Assembly (NCBI RefSeq): GCF_001693515.2 | Contig: NZ_CP042968.1 | Span: 7,096,001 to 7,160,000, forward strand | Direction of reading: 5' to 3' | DNA from: Bradyrhizobium paxllaeri | Lineage (GTDB): Bacteria > Pseudomonadota > Alphaproteobacteria > Rhizobiales > Xanthobacteraceae | DNA: 64,000 nucleotides | Shown here: positions 1 through 9,179 of the stretch, piece after piece | How the letters are laid out: each line of letters begins with the position of its first letter | Position numbering within the stretch: the stretch's first letter is position 1 | Notes under the pieces: model-generated | What the model saw: only the letters and a program-made list of their open reading frames with translations | What the model was told of the DNA's origin: nothing | The model's database searches: none | Made by a program: the position numbers and the translations under genes

Positions 1-179
1 CCGCGAGCACGCTGCTCGCCGCAATCGCGGCATCGATCGCCGAACCTCCGGCGCGAAGCACGTCGAGGCCGGCCGCAGAGGCAAGCGAATGCGGCGACGT
101 CACCATGCCGTTCGACGCCAGCGTGACGGGCCGGCCGGTACGAATATCCAATTCAAGCCCCCGATTTTGCCGAGCCGTC
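1..179 (-). CDS. Gamma-glutamyltransferase-like protein, N-terminal fragment (runs off the window)
   Basis: Reading leftward from about 179, one open frame gives a stretch containing SNGMVTSPHSLASAAGLDVL and then RAGGSAIDAAIAASSVLA. This is the N-terminal signature of gamma-glutamyltransferase (Ntn-hydrolase) proteins, which hydrolyse or transfer gamma-glutamyl groups. The catalytic threonine and the rest of the protein lie outside the window. No clear ATG is visible and the frame stays open into the end of the TRAP gene, so the start is unresolved. The gene sits directly downstream of the TRAP-binding and copper amine oxidase genes on the same strand and is probably the third gene of that operon. 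Confidence 0.7.
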
Positions 180-188
180 AGACAGCAA

Positions 189-1277
189 TCAGGCGCGGAT
201 CCGCCGGATCATGTAATTGTCGTAGGTGGCCTCGCAGACCTGATGCCACTGATACTGTTCGTTGCGGAATGCGATCGTGGAATCGTACAGCGCCTTGAAC
301 TTCGGGTTCTTGGCCGAGACCTCGGCAAACAGTTCGTTGGTCGCCTTGAACGACGCGTCCAGAATATCGTTCGAGAATAGCCGCAGTTGCGCCCCGGCCG
401 CAACCAGGCGCTTGATGGCGGCAGCGTTGCGCGCGTCATATTTGGCCGTCAGGTCGGCCGCGACCTGGCCGGCGGCAATCGTCACCATGTTCTGATAGAG
501 CTTTGGCAACTCGGCCCATTTCGCGCTGTTGATATAGAGGAAGCCGTTTGCGCATCCTTCCCACCAGCCGGGATAGTAGTAATAGGGTGCGACTTTCAGG
601 AAGCCGAGCTTCTCGTCGTCATAGGGACCGATCCACTCGGCGGCGTCGATCGTGCCCTTTTCCAGCGCCGGGTAGATATCGCCCGGCGGAATCTGCTGCG
701 GCACGATGCCGAGCCGACTCAGCACCTGCCCCGCGACCCCGCCGACGCGGAATTTCAATCCCTTGAGGTCGTCGAGCGACTTGATCTCCTTGCGAAACCA
801 GCCGCCCATCTGCGCGGTGGTGTTGCCAAAGGGTATGCCGTAAATGCCGAACGTGCCATAGAGCTCGTTGAGCATGTCGAGGCCGCCGCCATAGGCGAGC
901 CAGGCATTCATCTGCCGCGTGTTGAGGCCGAACGGAACGGCGGTGCCGAACGCGAACGCGAGATCCTTGCCGATGTAATAGTAGGAAGCGCTGTTGCCCA
1001 TCTCGACGGTGTTGTTCGCCACCGCGTCGAAGACCTGAAACGCAGGCACGATCTCGCCCGGACCGTACACACTGATCTGGAATTTCTGGTCCGACAGATC
1101 GGCGATCGCCTTGGCAAACATGTCGCAGGCGCCGTAGAGCGTATCCAGCGTCTTCGGAAATGACGTGGTCAGGCGCCAGCGCACGGCGGGAGCGGACTGG
1201 GCGATGGCCGGCGCGGCGACGGCGGTCGAGGCGACGGCGGCACCGGCGGCCGTCTTGAGGAGCCTCCTGCGATTCAT
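189..1277 (-). CDS. TRAP transporter substrate-binding protein, DctP/TakP type
   Basis: A 362-residue periplasmic binding protein of a tripartite (TRAP) carboxylate transporter. It starts with a twin-arginine leader (NRRRLLK, then a hydrophobic Ala/Val stretch and an APAIAQ cleavage site). The mature part has the family's hallmarks, such as GEIVPAFQVFDAV, PFGLNTRQ and EWIGPYDDEKLGF. The motifs suggest a TakP-like 2-oxoacid or related carboxylate ligand, but the ligand cannot be read from sequence. No DctQ or DctM membrane subunit is next to it, so it is an orphan in this window. It follows the copper amine oxidase by 48 bases on the same strand. A close paralogue lies at 61552-62640. Confidence 0.9.
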   Translation of the reverse strand: MNRRRLLKTAAGAAVASTAVAAPAIAQSAPAVRWRLTTSFPKTLDTLYGACDMFAKAIADLSDQKFQISVYGPGEIVPAFQVFDAVANNTVEMGNSASYYYIGKDLAFAFGTAVPFGLNTRQMNAWLAYGGGLDMLNELYGTFGIYGIPFGNTTAQMGGWFRKEIKSLDDLKGLKFRVGGVAGQVLSRLGIVPQQIPPGDIYPALEKGTIDAAEWIGPYDDEKLGFLKVAPYYYYPGWWEGCANGFLYINSAKWAELPKLYQNMVTIAAGQVAADLTAKYDARNAAAIKRLVAAGAQLRLFSNDILDASFKATNELFAEVSAKNPKFKALYDSTIAFRNEQYQWHQVCEATYDNYMIRRIRA

Positions 1278-1325
1278 GGTCAGTCCCCTTATCTGGTGAA
1301 ATGAAGAAACGAATCCACGGAACCG

Positions 1326-3302
1326 TCAGCCGCAACACGACCCCTTGTCGCGGTTGTCACGGCTGGCGCTGTTACGGTCGGGCGGCAGGTCCATCGCCGG
1401 ATTCTCGGCAAAGAAGCCGTTCGGCTTCAAGGTGAAGCCGACATATTCGACCGGCATCACCGGAAAATCCTCCGGACGGCAGACATGCGTCGCGCCAAAG
1501 CTGTGCCAGACGACGATGTCCTCGTTTTCGATGGCGCGGTTCTGGGCAATGTATTTCGGCAGACCGTCACCGCCGGCGTGCTGGTTCGGAAATTCGCCGC
1601 TCGCATAGCGCTCGTCGGGCGCATAGCGCGTCACCCAGACATGCTTGGTGGCGAAACCGCCGCGCGAGGTCATGTAGCAGCCCTCCTGCGCCAGCATCGC
1701 CGGCGCGCTGTGCGCAATGAGCTTATACGCCGTCGGGCCGCCGACGCTGTTCTTTTTGTTGGGATTGGCGATCTTCCAGTAGCGCCCGGTGCGGCCGTCG
1801 GCCTCCCGAGCTGCATCGCGCTCGCGCGAAAGCGTTCGGGCCGTGACGTCGAACACGTTGCCGTATGGATTGTCCGTGCCCCACGGCCGCGGGCGGAATT
1901 CGTGTTCGGTGACGGTGTTGCCGTCACCGTCGAGCATCATGTGCAGGCGGGCGTTGAAGAAGTGCTGATGGGTCGGTCCGCCCAAATTTTCGGCGACCAT
2001 GCCGCCCCACGGATAACCCTTGCCCGCGGCGATCGCCGCGGTCTGGATGATGCCGGTCAATTTGACTTCGAGCTGGATGGTGCCGTCCTGGTAAAAGTAC
2101 CAGAAGAAGCCGTAGTCGTAATTGCCGACGGTGGTGAAGAAGGAGATGACGAGGCGGCGCGAGCGGCGGACCTCGAACGTCTCGTTACGGAACTCGTAAT
2201 GCTTCCAGAGGATCCCGTAATCCTCCTCATGCAGGCAGATCGCATTTTTCATGACGCTCGGCTTGCCGTAGTCGTCGGCAACCGGCACGTCGAAATAATG
2301 GATGTGGCCGAGGCAGTCGCAGCCGAGTTCGAGCGCATTGGCGAGCTTGCCCAATCCATACTCGCCGGCATCGAAGGCGCATTTCCAGAAATGGTTGGCG
2401 GTCGGATCGGCATAGGGCACGATCATGTCGGTGACGCTGGCGCGATAGACGATCGGCCGCTCGCGCCCGCCATCGCGAAATGAGATCTGGTGCAGCACGA
2501 GGCCTTCGCGTGCGGTCCAGCCGACGCGGAATGACCAGTTCTGCCAAGAGACCTTCCAGCCGTCGACCGTAAAGCTCGGGCCTTCCTTCTGCACGACGTC
2601 CAGCGGCTTGACGTCCTTGCGCGTTTGCGGGATCGACGCGCGGTCGTAGTTGCGCGACTTTTTCGGGATCGGAATGATGTCTGCTTCATCGACCAGATGG
2701 ACGATCCTGTTCTCGATCAGGTCGACCAGCGCCACCACGCCTTCGATCGGGTGGGCATAGCCATTGTCCTTGAGATCGCTGCGCCAGTACGACACCGCGC
2801 TGACGAGCCGCCGGCCCTTCTCCACCTCGCGGTCGAAATAACCGGCCGAGAACGGATCGACCTGGACCAGCTCGATGTCCTTGTCATCGAGGCCTCGCCG
2901 CTTCATTGCGCGACGCCAGTCCGCGTCGGCCTTGACGATGTCGCCGACCTTGAACACCTCCTCGATGGTGATCGGCGGCTGGCCGTAAGGATGGGCCTTG
3001 GTCGAATATTCCTGCCACGCCGTCACCGACTTTGATTCAAGGTCCACCGTGGCGACATGCGTCGCGCCGGTCTTGCAGTCGAACAGGGTAGCAGCGGCCC
3101 GCCGTGGCGGCCCGGCCGCCGGTTTCCATCCGAGAACGTCGGATTTGGCCGGCTCTTCGAGCTGCACATGGGTAAATCGCGTATCCGGGCCAAGCTTCTT
3201 GATCCGCTGCAATATGTCAGCGGCCAGCGCGACCTCGGCCTCGCTGAGCGGATCGAGCGGATGACTGGCCTGCGCCAGGACGGAAGGTTTTGTGCGTGCC
3301 AT
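1326..3302 (-). CDS. Copper-containing primary amine oxidase
   Basis: A 658-residue quinoprotein amine oxidase that would convert primary amines to aldehydes, ammonia and hydrogen peroxide. The cofactor motif N-Y-D-Y is present, so Tyr395 is the expected precursor of topaquinone. The copper ligands are visible as the His-X-His pair in THQHFFNARLHMM, with a third His in the C-terminal region (ATHVCRPEDFPV). The start at MARTKPSV is chosen because it begins a normal family N-terminus; a longer frame reading 34 residues further upstream looks non-coding. There is no signal peptide, so a cytoplasmic enzyme is likely. It probably forms an operon with the TRAP-binding protein downstream, and it faces an AraC gene. 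Confidence 0.93.
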   Translation of the reverse strand: MARTKPSVLAQASHPLDPLSEAEVALAADILQRIKKLGPDTRFTHVQLEEPAKSDVLGWKPAAGPPRRAAATLFDCKTGATHVATVDLESKSVTAWQEYSTKAHPYGQPPITIEEVFKVGDIVKADADWRRAMKRRGLDDKDIELVQVDPFSAGYFDREVEKGRRLVSAVSYWRSDLKDNGYAHPIEGVVALVDLIENRIVHLVDEADIIPIPKKSRNYDRASIPQTRKDVKPLDVVQKEGPSFTVDGWKVSWQNWSFRVGWTAREGLVLHQISFRDGGRERPIVYRASVTDMIVPYADPTANHFWKCAFDAGEYGLGKLANALELGCDCLGHIHYFDVPVADDYGKPSVMKNAICLHEEDYGILWKHYEFRNETFEVRRSRRLVISFFTTVGNYDYGFFWYFYQDGTIQLEVKLTGIIQTAAIAAGKGYPWGGMVAENLGGPTHQHFFNARLHMMLDGDGNTVTEHEFRPRPWGTDNPYGNVFDVTARTLSRERDAAREADGRTGRYWKIANPNKKNSVGGPTAYKLIAHSAPAMLAQEGCYMTSRGGFATKHVWVTRYAPDERYASGEFPNQHAGGDGLPKYIAQNRAIENEDIVVWHSFGATHVCRPEDFPVMPVEYVGFTLKPNGFFAENPAMDLPPDRNSASRDNRDKGSCCG

Positions 3303-3445
3303 ATCGGGCCGGATGGATAGGGTTCGCAGGCAGGCTAAGCCGCTCCGCTCCGGGCGTCTTGAATGAGCCTGCCAACTCTGGCCCTTGCCAGACCCACCGG
3401 TCATGGGCGACGCTGCGGCGCCACATACCGGAACCTAGCCACGCG

Positions 3446-4378
3446 ATGCCGATCAGCGTCTCCACCGACCCGATCCGTCCGACCGAACGGGCGGCCTATT
3501 GGACCGAAGCGATCTGCCGGTCGTTCGCCCATGTCGAGACGCGGCCACTCGGTTCCGCTGTGGTCAGCGGCCATTTCGAATTCGTCGAGATCGGCGGGGC
3601 GAAGCTCGTCCGTTTCGACTCTAGCCCGCAATGCTACACCCGCGATGCCCGGCTGGTGAGCCGCGCCGGTTCCGACGAATTCATGTTCGATTTTCAGCGC
3701 CGCGGCCGAAGCTCGATGGTGCAGGCCGGAAACGAGGGCACGATCGATCCCGGCTATGGCGTGCTCTACGATGCGCGGCGCCCGTTCGAGGATCGGCTGT
3801 TCGGCCCCGGACAGCGCGTGGAGTTGCTGATCGCAACCGTCCCCGCCGCCGCGCTGTTGCGGTCCGTTCCCGGGGCGGAGCGGTTCTGCGCCAGGCCTGT
3901 GCCGCTATCCGGGACGGTAGCGCGTTCGATTGCCGCGCTGTTTCGCGACACGATTTCCTTATCCGATGCGCCGGCGCGACAGGGCGAGCCTGATATCGTT
4001 GCCTATCTGTCGGCCCTGCTGCGTCTCGCCGCCGGCGCCAGCCATGCGCTGTCCCGGCCCGACCTGTTCGGTCTAATCGATGTCTATCTGCGGGCCAACA
4101 TCGCCGCCATACGGCCGGTGCCGGCGCTCGCCGCCGAGTTCGGCGTTTCCGAGCGGACGTTTCATCGCATCTTCGCCGACCGCGAGACCACGTTCGAGCG
4201 GCACGTGCTTCATCTGCGTGTCGAACGGTTCAAAGACCTGCTGCAGCAGCTGACCAACGTTCCGATCGCGCGGCTTGCGCATCAGTGCGGTTTTGCCGAC
4301 GCCGCCCATGCTACCCGCACGTTCAAGGACCGGTTCGGCACCACGCCACGGAATTTTCGCGCAAGCGCCGCGGGCTAG
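3446..4378 (+). CDS. AraC family transcriptional regulator
   Basis: A 310-residue regulator. The N-terminal part resembles the AraC-binding-like (AraC_binding_2) sensor domain seen in FeaR/XylS-like proteins. The C-terminal 100 residues form the double helix-turn-helix, with FGVSERTFHRIFADRE and then IARLAHQCGFADAAHATRTF ending in FGTTPRNFR. It is transcribed away from the copper amine oxidase across a 143-base gap. That arrangement, and the known role of FeaR as activator of amine oxidase genes in enterobacteria, make it the likely regulator of the amine oxidase operon. The start at 3446 is preferred over an upstream frame opening at 3290, which would overlap the amine oxidase start. Its last bases overlap the convergent epimerase gene. 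Confidence 0.88.
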   Translation: MPISVSTDPIRPTERAAYWTEAICRSFAHVETRPLGSAVVSGHFEFVEIGGAKLVRFDSSPQCYTRDARLVSRAGSDEFMFDFQRRGRSSMVQAGNEGTIDPGYGVLYDARRPFEDRLFGPGQRVELLIATVPAAALLRSVPGAERFCARPVPLSGTVARSIAALFRDTISLSDAPARQGEPDIVAYLSALLRLAAGASHALSRPDLFGLIDVYLRANIAAIRPVPALAAEFGVSERTFHRIFADRETTFERHVLHLRVERFKDLLQQLTNVPIARLAHQCGFADAAHATRTFKDRFGTTPRNFRASAAG

Positions 4379-5400
4379 GCCGCGCGATGATAGCCGCGAT
4401 ACCAGGCCGCGAACTTCTGGATGCCATCCTCGATCGGCGTCGCCGGGCGAAAGCCGACATCACGCACGAGGTCATCGACATCGGCATAGGTCGTCGGCAC
4501 GTCGCCGGGCTGCATCGGCAACAATTCCTTTTTGGCCTTGCGCCCGAGCTCCTGCTCGAGGACATCGAGCACGTGCAGCAGTTGCTGCGGCTTGTTGTTG
4601 CCGACATTATAGATCCGCCAGGGCGCGGCGCTCGATCCCGGGTCCAGGGCGTCACCGAGGCCGAGCTGCCCGCCTTGCGGCGCGCGATCGATCAGGCGAA
4701 CCAGCGCTTCCGTCACATCGTCGATATAGGTGAAGTCGCGAAGCATCCGGCCACCATTGAACAACTTGACGGGATCGCCGCGGACGATCGCATCCGCGAA
4801 CACGAACAGCGCCATGTCGGGCCGATACCATGGGCCGTACACCGTGAAGAACCGCAGGCCGGTGCACGGGATGCCGTAGAGATGGCTGTATGAATGGGCC
4901 ATCAGCTCGTTGGCCTTCTTGCTCGCGGCATAGAGGCTGATCGGGTGATCGACATTGTCATGCACCGAGAACGGCAGCTTCCTGTTGGCGCCGTAGACGG
5001 ATGACGAGGACGCGAACAGCAGATGACGGCAGCCATTGTGCCGGCATCCCTCCAGAACGTTGGTGAAGCCGACCAGATTGGCATCGACATAGGCGTGCGG
5101 ATCCTTCAGCGAGTAACGCACGCCCGCCTGCGCAGCCAGATGGATGACGACGGGAAACCGATGGCGCGCGAACAGCGCCGGTATCGCCACGCGATCCGCC
5201 ACATCGAGCTCTTCGAACTGGAAGCGCGGATCGTTGCGGAGAATAGTGAGCCGGGCCGCCTTCAGTTGCGGATCATAGTACGAATTGAGGTTGTCGATCC
5301 CGACCACGCGGTGACCGGATTGCAGCAACCGCTGCGCCACGTGGAATCCGATGAATCCCGCGGTCCCCGTTACCAGAATTGCCTGATCCGCAATCATCAT
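4375..5400 (-). CDS. UDP-glucuronate 4-epimerase (NAD-dependent epimerase/dehydratase)
   Basis: A 341-residue extended SDR enzyme that would convert UDP-glucuronate to UDP-galacturonate. The NAD-binding GTAGFIG motif is at residues 12-18 and the catalytic Tyr156-x-x-x-Lys160 lies in SLYAASKKANE. The stretch DNLNSYYDPQLK is characteristic of capsular UDP-glucuronate epimerases (LpsL/CapI type). It follows the UDP-glucose dehydrogenase that makes its substrate, 45 bases downstream on the same strand. It is the last gene of the leftward exopolysaccharide block and its 3' end overlaps the convergent AraC gene by four bases. Confidence 0.9.
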   Translation of the reverse strand: MMIADQAILVTGTAGFIGFHVAQRLLQSGHRVVGIDNLNSYYDPQLKAARLTILRNDPRFQFEELDVADRVAIPALFARHRFPVVIHLAAQAGVRYSLKDPHAYVDANLVGFTNVLEGCRHNGCRHLLFASSSSVYGANRKLPFSVHDNVDHPISLYAASKKANELMAHSYSHLYGIPCTGLRFFTVYGPWYRPDMALFVFADAIVRGDPVKLFNGGRMLRDFTYIDDVTEALVRLIDRAPQGGQLGLGDALDPGSSAAPWRIYNVGNNKPQQLLHVLDVLEQELGRKAKKELLPMQPGDVPTTYADVDDLVRDVGFRPATPIEDGIQKFAAWYRGYHRAA

Positions 5401-5445
5401 ATGCGTGTATCCCTAATCAGCCGATGTCATGACGGCTCGTGTCCT

Positions 5446-6765
5446 TCAGTACGCCACCGATTTCGGCCGCCCAACACCGCAATACAGAAAGCCGTTCCGC
5501 TCCACTTCCTCCGGAGAGTAGATGTTGCGGAGATCGACGATGACGGGACAGGCCATGATGGCGGACAGCTCTTTGAGGTCCAGCGCCCGGAATTGCTCCC
5601 ATTCCGTGACGATGACGAGCGCGTGGCAGCCTTTGGCGCAGCGATAGGCGCTCTCGCAGAAGGTGACGTTCTCGAACACCTTCCTCGCCTGCTCCATGCC
5701 GACGGGATCGAACACGCGCACCTCGGCGCCCATGTCCTGCAGCGCAGTAATCAGTGGAATCGACGGCGCGTCGCGCATGTCGTCGGTCTCGGGCTTGAAG
5801 GTGACGCCGAGGACCGCAATGGATTTGCCGCGGATGTTGCCGCCGAACGCGTTGGCGACCTTGCGCGCCATCGCCCGCTTGCGCTGGTCGTTGACGGCGA
5901 CCACTGTTTCTACAATGCGCAGCGGCGATGCATTGTCCTGGCCGGTCTTGATCAGCGCCATCGCGTCCTTTGGAAAGCAGGAGCCGCCGAAGCCCGGCCC
6001 GGCATGCAGGAATTTCTGGCCGATCCGGTTGTCGAGACCGATCCCGCGCGCGACTTCCTGCACATTGGCACCGACCTTTTCGGCGAGGTCCGCGATCTCG
6101 TTGATGAAGGCGATCTTGGTGGCGAGGAAGGAGTTCGCGGCGTATTTCGTCAGCTCCGCGGTGCGGCGGTCGGTATAGAGGATCGGGGAAGCGTTGAGGT
6201 GAAGCGGCCGGTACACCTCGGCCATTACGCTGCGGGCGCGCGCGTCATCCGTTCCGATCACGATCCGGTCGGGGTGCTTGAAGTCGCGGATCGCCGCCCC
6301 TTCACGCAAGAATTCGGGATTGGAGACGACGGCAACCGTGGCGGCCGGATTCTCTTCGCGGATGATGCGTTCGACCTCGTCGCCCGTTCCAACCGGAACC
6401 GTCGACTTGGTGACCACCACCGCCCGATCGGGAAGCGCGCCCGCAATCTCGCGCGCCGCCGTGTAGACATAGGACAGATCGGCATGCCCGTCGCCGCGGC
6501 GCGACGGCGTGCCGACCGCGATGAACACCACCTCCGCTTCGCTGACCGCCGATTTCAGATCACTCGCGAACGACAGGCGCCCCTGGTCGACATTTCGCGC
6601 CACCAGTTCGGCGAGTCCCGGCTCATGAATCGGCATCTCTCCGCTGTTGAGGCTAGCAACTTTTTCTGCGTTGCTGTCGATACAGACGACCTGATGCCCG
6701 AAATCGGAAAAACACGCGCCTGACACCAGCCCGACATAGCCGGCGCCGATCATTGCTATATGCAT
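5446..6765 (-). CDS. ugd: UDP-glucose 6-dehydrogenase
   Basis: A 439-residue enzyme that oxidises UDP-glucose to UDP-glucuronate with two NAD. The Rossmann motif GAGYVG is at residues 7-12, STVPVGTGDE lies at the usual place, and the catalytic Cys263 is in FGGSCFPKDA. The C-terminal UDP-binding domain (VLGVTFKPETDDMRDAP) is complete. Length is normal for the family. It lies between the FkbM methyltransferase and UDP-glucuronate epimerase genes, so the pair supplies UDP-glucuronic and UDP-galacturonic acid for the exopolysaccharide. A purine-rich AGGA precedes the ATG. Confidence 0.95.
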   Translation of the reverse strand: MHIAMIGAGYVGLVSGACFSDFGHQVVCIDSNAEKVASLNSGEMPIHEPGLAELVARNVDQGRLSFASDLKSAVSEAEVVFIAVGTPSRRGDGHADLSYVYTAAREIAGALPDRAVVVTKSTVPVGTGDEVERIIREENPAATVAVVSNPEFLREGAAIRDFKHPDRIVIGTDDARARSVMAEVYRPLHLNASPILYTDRRTAELTKYAANSFLATKIAFINEIADLAEKVGANVQEVARGIGLDNRIGQKFLHAGPGFGGSCFPKDAMALIKTGQDNASPLRIVETVVAVNDQRKRAMARKVANAFGGNIRGKSIAVLGVTFKPETDDMRDAPSIPLITALQDMGAEVRVFDPVGMEQARKVFENVTFCESAYRCAKGCHALVIVTEWEQFRALDLKELSAIMACPVIVDLRNIYSPEEVERNGFLYCGVGRPKSVAY

Positions 6766-6830
6766 TACGGATCCTGTCTGAGGAGCCGCGCGGCCCGAGG
6801 CCGCGCCGGCGGGATAGGCGAAACGAGGAG

Positions 6831-7619
6831 CTAGCCGCTCAATATCGATTCACCGTCGAGATGGCGGGGAAAGAAAAAGAAGTTGTTGACGTAGAACTGA
6901 CCGTCCTTGCGACCGCCATCCGGCCGTAACGCATCGGCGTCCTGAAGCGTTCCAGGATCGAACGCCTCGACGTCAATCACTTCATTGTCCTTAAGGAAGA
7001 ACCCCCGATAGGATCTACTGCGGAAGAATTCGAACACCGAGCGTGTCGCCGCAGCGCGGTGGCGGTCTTCCGCCTCCACCAGGAATACCGGCTGGCACCG
7101 CTCCAAAAGTTCGACAGCGCCGTTGAGAACGTTCAACTCGTGGCCTTCGACGTCGATTTTCACGAACGCCACATCCTGATCAATCACCGCATCGAGCCGC
7201 GCGATCGGCACGTGGGCGGAGATCATTTTAGCCGATGAATCGGTTCGCGCCTCGAGCGAAGCAAGGCCATGGACCAGGCCGTCATCGCCTTTCGGGATGA
7301 ACAATTCGGCATCGCCGTCATGGTCAGACAGCGCAATCTCGTGGACGCTGACGTTCCGTGCCGAGGTCCGGCGCAACAGCCTGGCCATCTGCTGCGAAGG
7401 CTCGAAGGCATGGACCTGCCGGGAAAGGCGCGCCAGTCGCCGCGTGTAGAGGCCGCAATTCGCGCCGACGTCGACCGTCACCGCGTCATCGGGGATCACT
7501 TTTTCGAGATAGGACAGTTCCCGCTCCGCCGATTTCGGGCGCTTCATGAAATGCCACTGCAGCCAGATCGATGGAAACGCGTCCTTCACCAGCTCCTTTA
7601 CCTGCTGTTTTGCATTCAT
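6831..7619 (-). CDS. FkbM family SAM-dependent methyltransferase
   Basis: A 262-residue methyltransferase. The SAM-binding motif I is DAVTVDVGANCGLYTRRLA, followed by VHAFEPS at the motif II acidic position and KIDVEGHELNVL, which is typical of the FkbM family. The start at 7619 is chosen because AGGGAGG sits directly upstream; a longer frame to 7694 lacks such a site. FkbM proteins usually O-methylate sugars or secondary metabolites. Its place between GDP-mannose synthesis and UDP-glucose dehydrogenase suggests that it methylates the exopolysaccharide. The known 4-O-methylgalactose of Bradyrhizobium exopolysaccharide is one possible product; this is inference. Confidence 0.85.
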   Translation of the reverse strand: MNAKQQVKELVKDAFPSIWLQWHFMKRPKSAERELSYLEKVIPDDAVTVDVGANCGLYTRRLARLSRQVHAFEPSQQMARLLRRTSARNVSVHEIALSDHDGDAELFIPKGDDGLVHGLASLEARTDSSAKMISAHVPIARLDAVIDQDVAFVKIDVEGHELNVLNGAVELLERCQPVFLVEAEDRHRAAATRSVFEFFRSRSYRGFFLKDNEVIDVEAFDPGTLQDADALRPDGGRKDGQFYVNNFFFFPRHLDGESILSG

Positions 7620-7705
7620 GGCCGCCTCCCTTGGTGTCGCGCGCATGCTCTTGCCGCGGCGTGCGCCGTCCCCGATGCGGATGCTGCCTCTCATCCGGCC
7701 GCGCC

Positions 7706-9145
7706 TCAGACGCGATCATAGATATCCTGTACGCGAACGATGTCGTCCTCGCCGAGATAGGCGCCCGACTGGACCTCGATAAGGTTGAGCGGAACCTTTC
7801 CGGGATTCTCCAGACGATGCATGCATCCCAGGGGGACGAAGATCGATTCATTCTCGCGCAGCAGGATTTCCTCGTCGTCGCGCGTGACGATCGCGGTGCC
7901 GTTCACCACGACCCAATGCTCGGCGCGGTGATAATGTTTTTGCAGCGACAGCTTGGCGCCGGGATTGACGGTGATGCGCTTGACCTGGAACCGCTCGCCG
8001 GCGTGGATCGACTGATAGTAGCCCCAGGGACGATGGACGCTGTGGGTCTGCGTCGCCGAACGATGACCGTTCGCCTTCAGACGCTCGACCAGCTTTCCGA
8101 CATCCTGATCGCGCTTGCGGCTGGTCACCAGCACCACGTCCGGCGACGTGGCGATGACGAGATCCTCGACGCCGAGCGCCGCGACCAATTGTCCGTCACC
8201 CCGGACGTAGCACCCCGACGCATCCTCCACGACCGCGTCGCCGATGACGACGTTGCCTGATTGATCCTTGTCGGCCATCGACCACAAGGCTGACCAGCTT
8301 CCGACATCGCTCCAGTCGAACGTGGCGGGAACGACCACCGCGTTTTCGGTCTTTTCCATGATCGCGTAGTCGATCGAGATCGCCGGGCAAGCCTCGAAGG
8401 CACGCTCGTCGAGGCGAAGAAAATCGAGGTCGCGGGTGGCGCCGGTCAGCGCCTTGCGGCAGGCGGCGAGAACCTCCGGCGCGCGATGCGCCAATTCGTC
8501 GATGAACTGCCGCGCCGGCAGCAGAAATATTCCGCTGTTCCAGACATGCTCGTCGCACGCCAGCAGGCGCTCGACCGTCACCAGATCCGGCTTCTCGACG
8601 AAGCCGGCGACGCTGCGAATGGGCGACGCGGCATCCAGCTCATCGCCCATCCGGATATAGCCGAACCCAGTCGCCGCCGATGAAGGCCGGACGCCGTACA
8701 GGACGAAGCGGCCGTAGCGGGCGGCGGTAATGCCAGTCGAGATGGCCGCGCGGAACGCCGCGTGGTCGCTCACCCAGTGATCGACCGGCATCGCCAGTAT
8801 CACGGCGTCGGGGTCGGATTCGCTGGCGAGCAACGCGGCAATCGCCACCGCGGGTGCGGTATTTCTGCCGACCGGTTCGAGCACGATGGTTGGACGATCG
8901 ACCCCGACCGCGCGCAGCTGTTCGCCGATCGCGAATCGATGCTCGGCGTTCGCGATTACCATCGGATCGGTAAACAGCGCGCGATCCTCGACCCGCAGCG
9001 CCGTTTGCTGCAGCAGGGTGTTTTCGCCCAGCAGCGAGAGCAGTTGCTTGGGGTAGGTTTCGCGCGAGAGCGGCCATAGCCGCGAGCCGGCGCCACCTGA
9101 CAGGAGAACGGGTACAATACGGCCCCGCGGCTCGATCATCGCCAT
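7706..9145 (-). CDS. Mannose-1-phosphate guanylyltransferase / mannose-6-phosphate isomerase (bifunctional)
   Basis: A 479-residue two-domain enzyme of the ManC/AlgA/XanB type that supplies GDP-mannose. The N-terminal nucleotidyltransferase domain carries LLSGGAGSRLWPLSRETYPK and the sugar-binding FVEKP. The C-terminal cupin (type II phosphomannose isomerase) domain carries RPWGYY and GAKLSLQKHYHRAEHWVVV. AAGGA precedes the ATG. It lies 34 bases after the ExoY-like gene on the same strand, which links mannose to the polymer made here. Confidence 0.93.
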   Translation of the reverse strand: MAMIEPRGRIVPVLLSGGAGSRLWPLSRETYPKQLLSLLGENTLLQQTALRVEDRALFTDPMVIANAEHRFAIGEQLRAVGVDRPTIVLEPVGRNTAPAVAIAALLASESDPDAVILAMPVDHWVSDHAAFRAAISTGITAARYGRFVLYGVRPSSAATGFGYIRMGDELDAASPIRSVAGFVEKPDLVTVERLLACDEHVWNSGIFLLPARQFIDELAHRAPEVLAACRKALTGATRDLDFLRLDERAFEACPAISIDYAIMEKTENAVVVPATFDWSDVGSWSALWSMADKDQSGNVVIGDAVVEDASGCYVRGDGQLVAALGVEDLVIATSPDVVLVTSRKRDQDVGKLVERLKANGHRSATQTHSVHRPWGYYQSIHAGERFQVKRITVNPGAKLSLQKHYHRAEHWVVVNGTAIVTRDDEEILLRENESIFVPLGCMHRLENPGKVPLNLIEVQSGAYLGEDDIVRVQDIYDRV

Positions 9146-9179
9146 TGCCTGGTCCTTCGATGTTTTGAGTGACGGGTGG

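Noticed and set aside
387..1163. Long plus-strand frame opposite the first TRAP gene
   Set aside because: It is a GC-rich antisense shadow; the reverse strand has a complete recognisable protein and this frame has no ribosome site or family sequence.
5023..6723. 566-codon plus-strand frame across the epimerase and dehydrogenase genes
   Set aside because: Antisense to two well-recognised enzymes; low-complexity Arg/Asp/His-rich translation typical of shadow frames.
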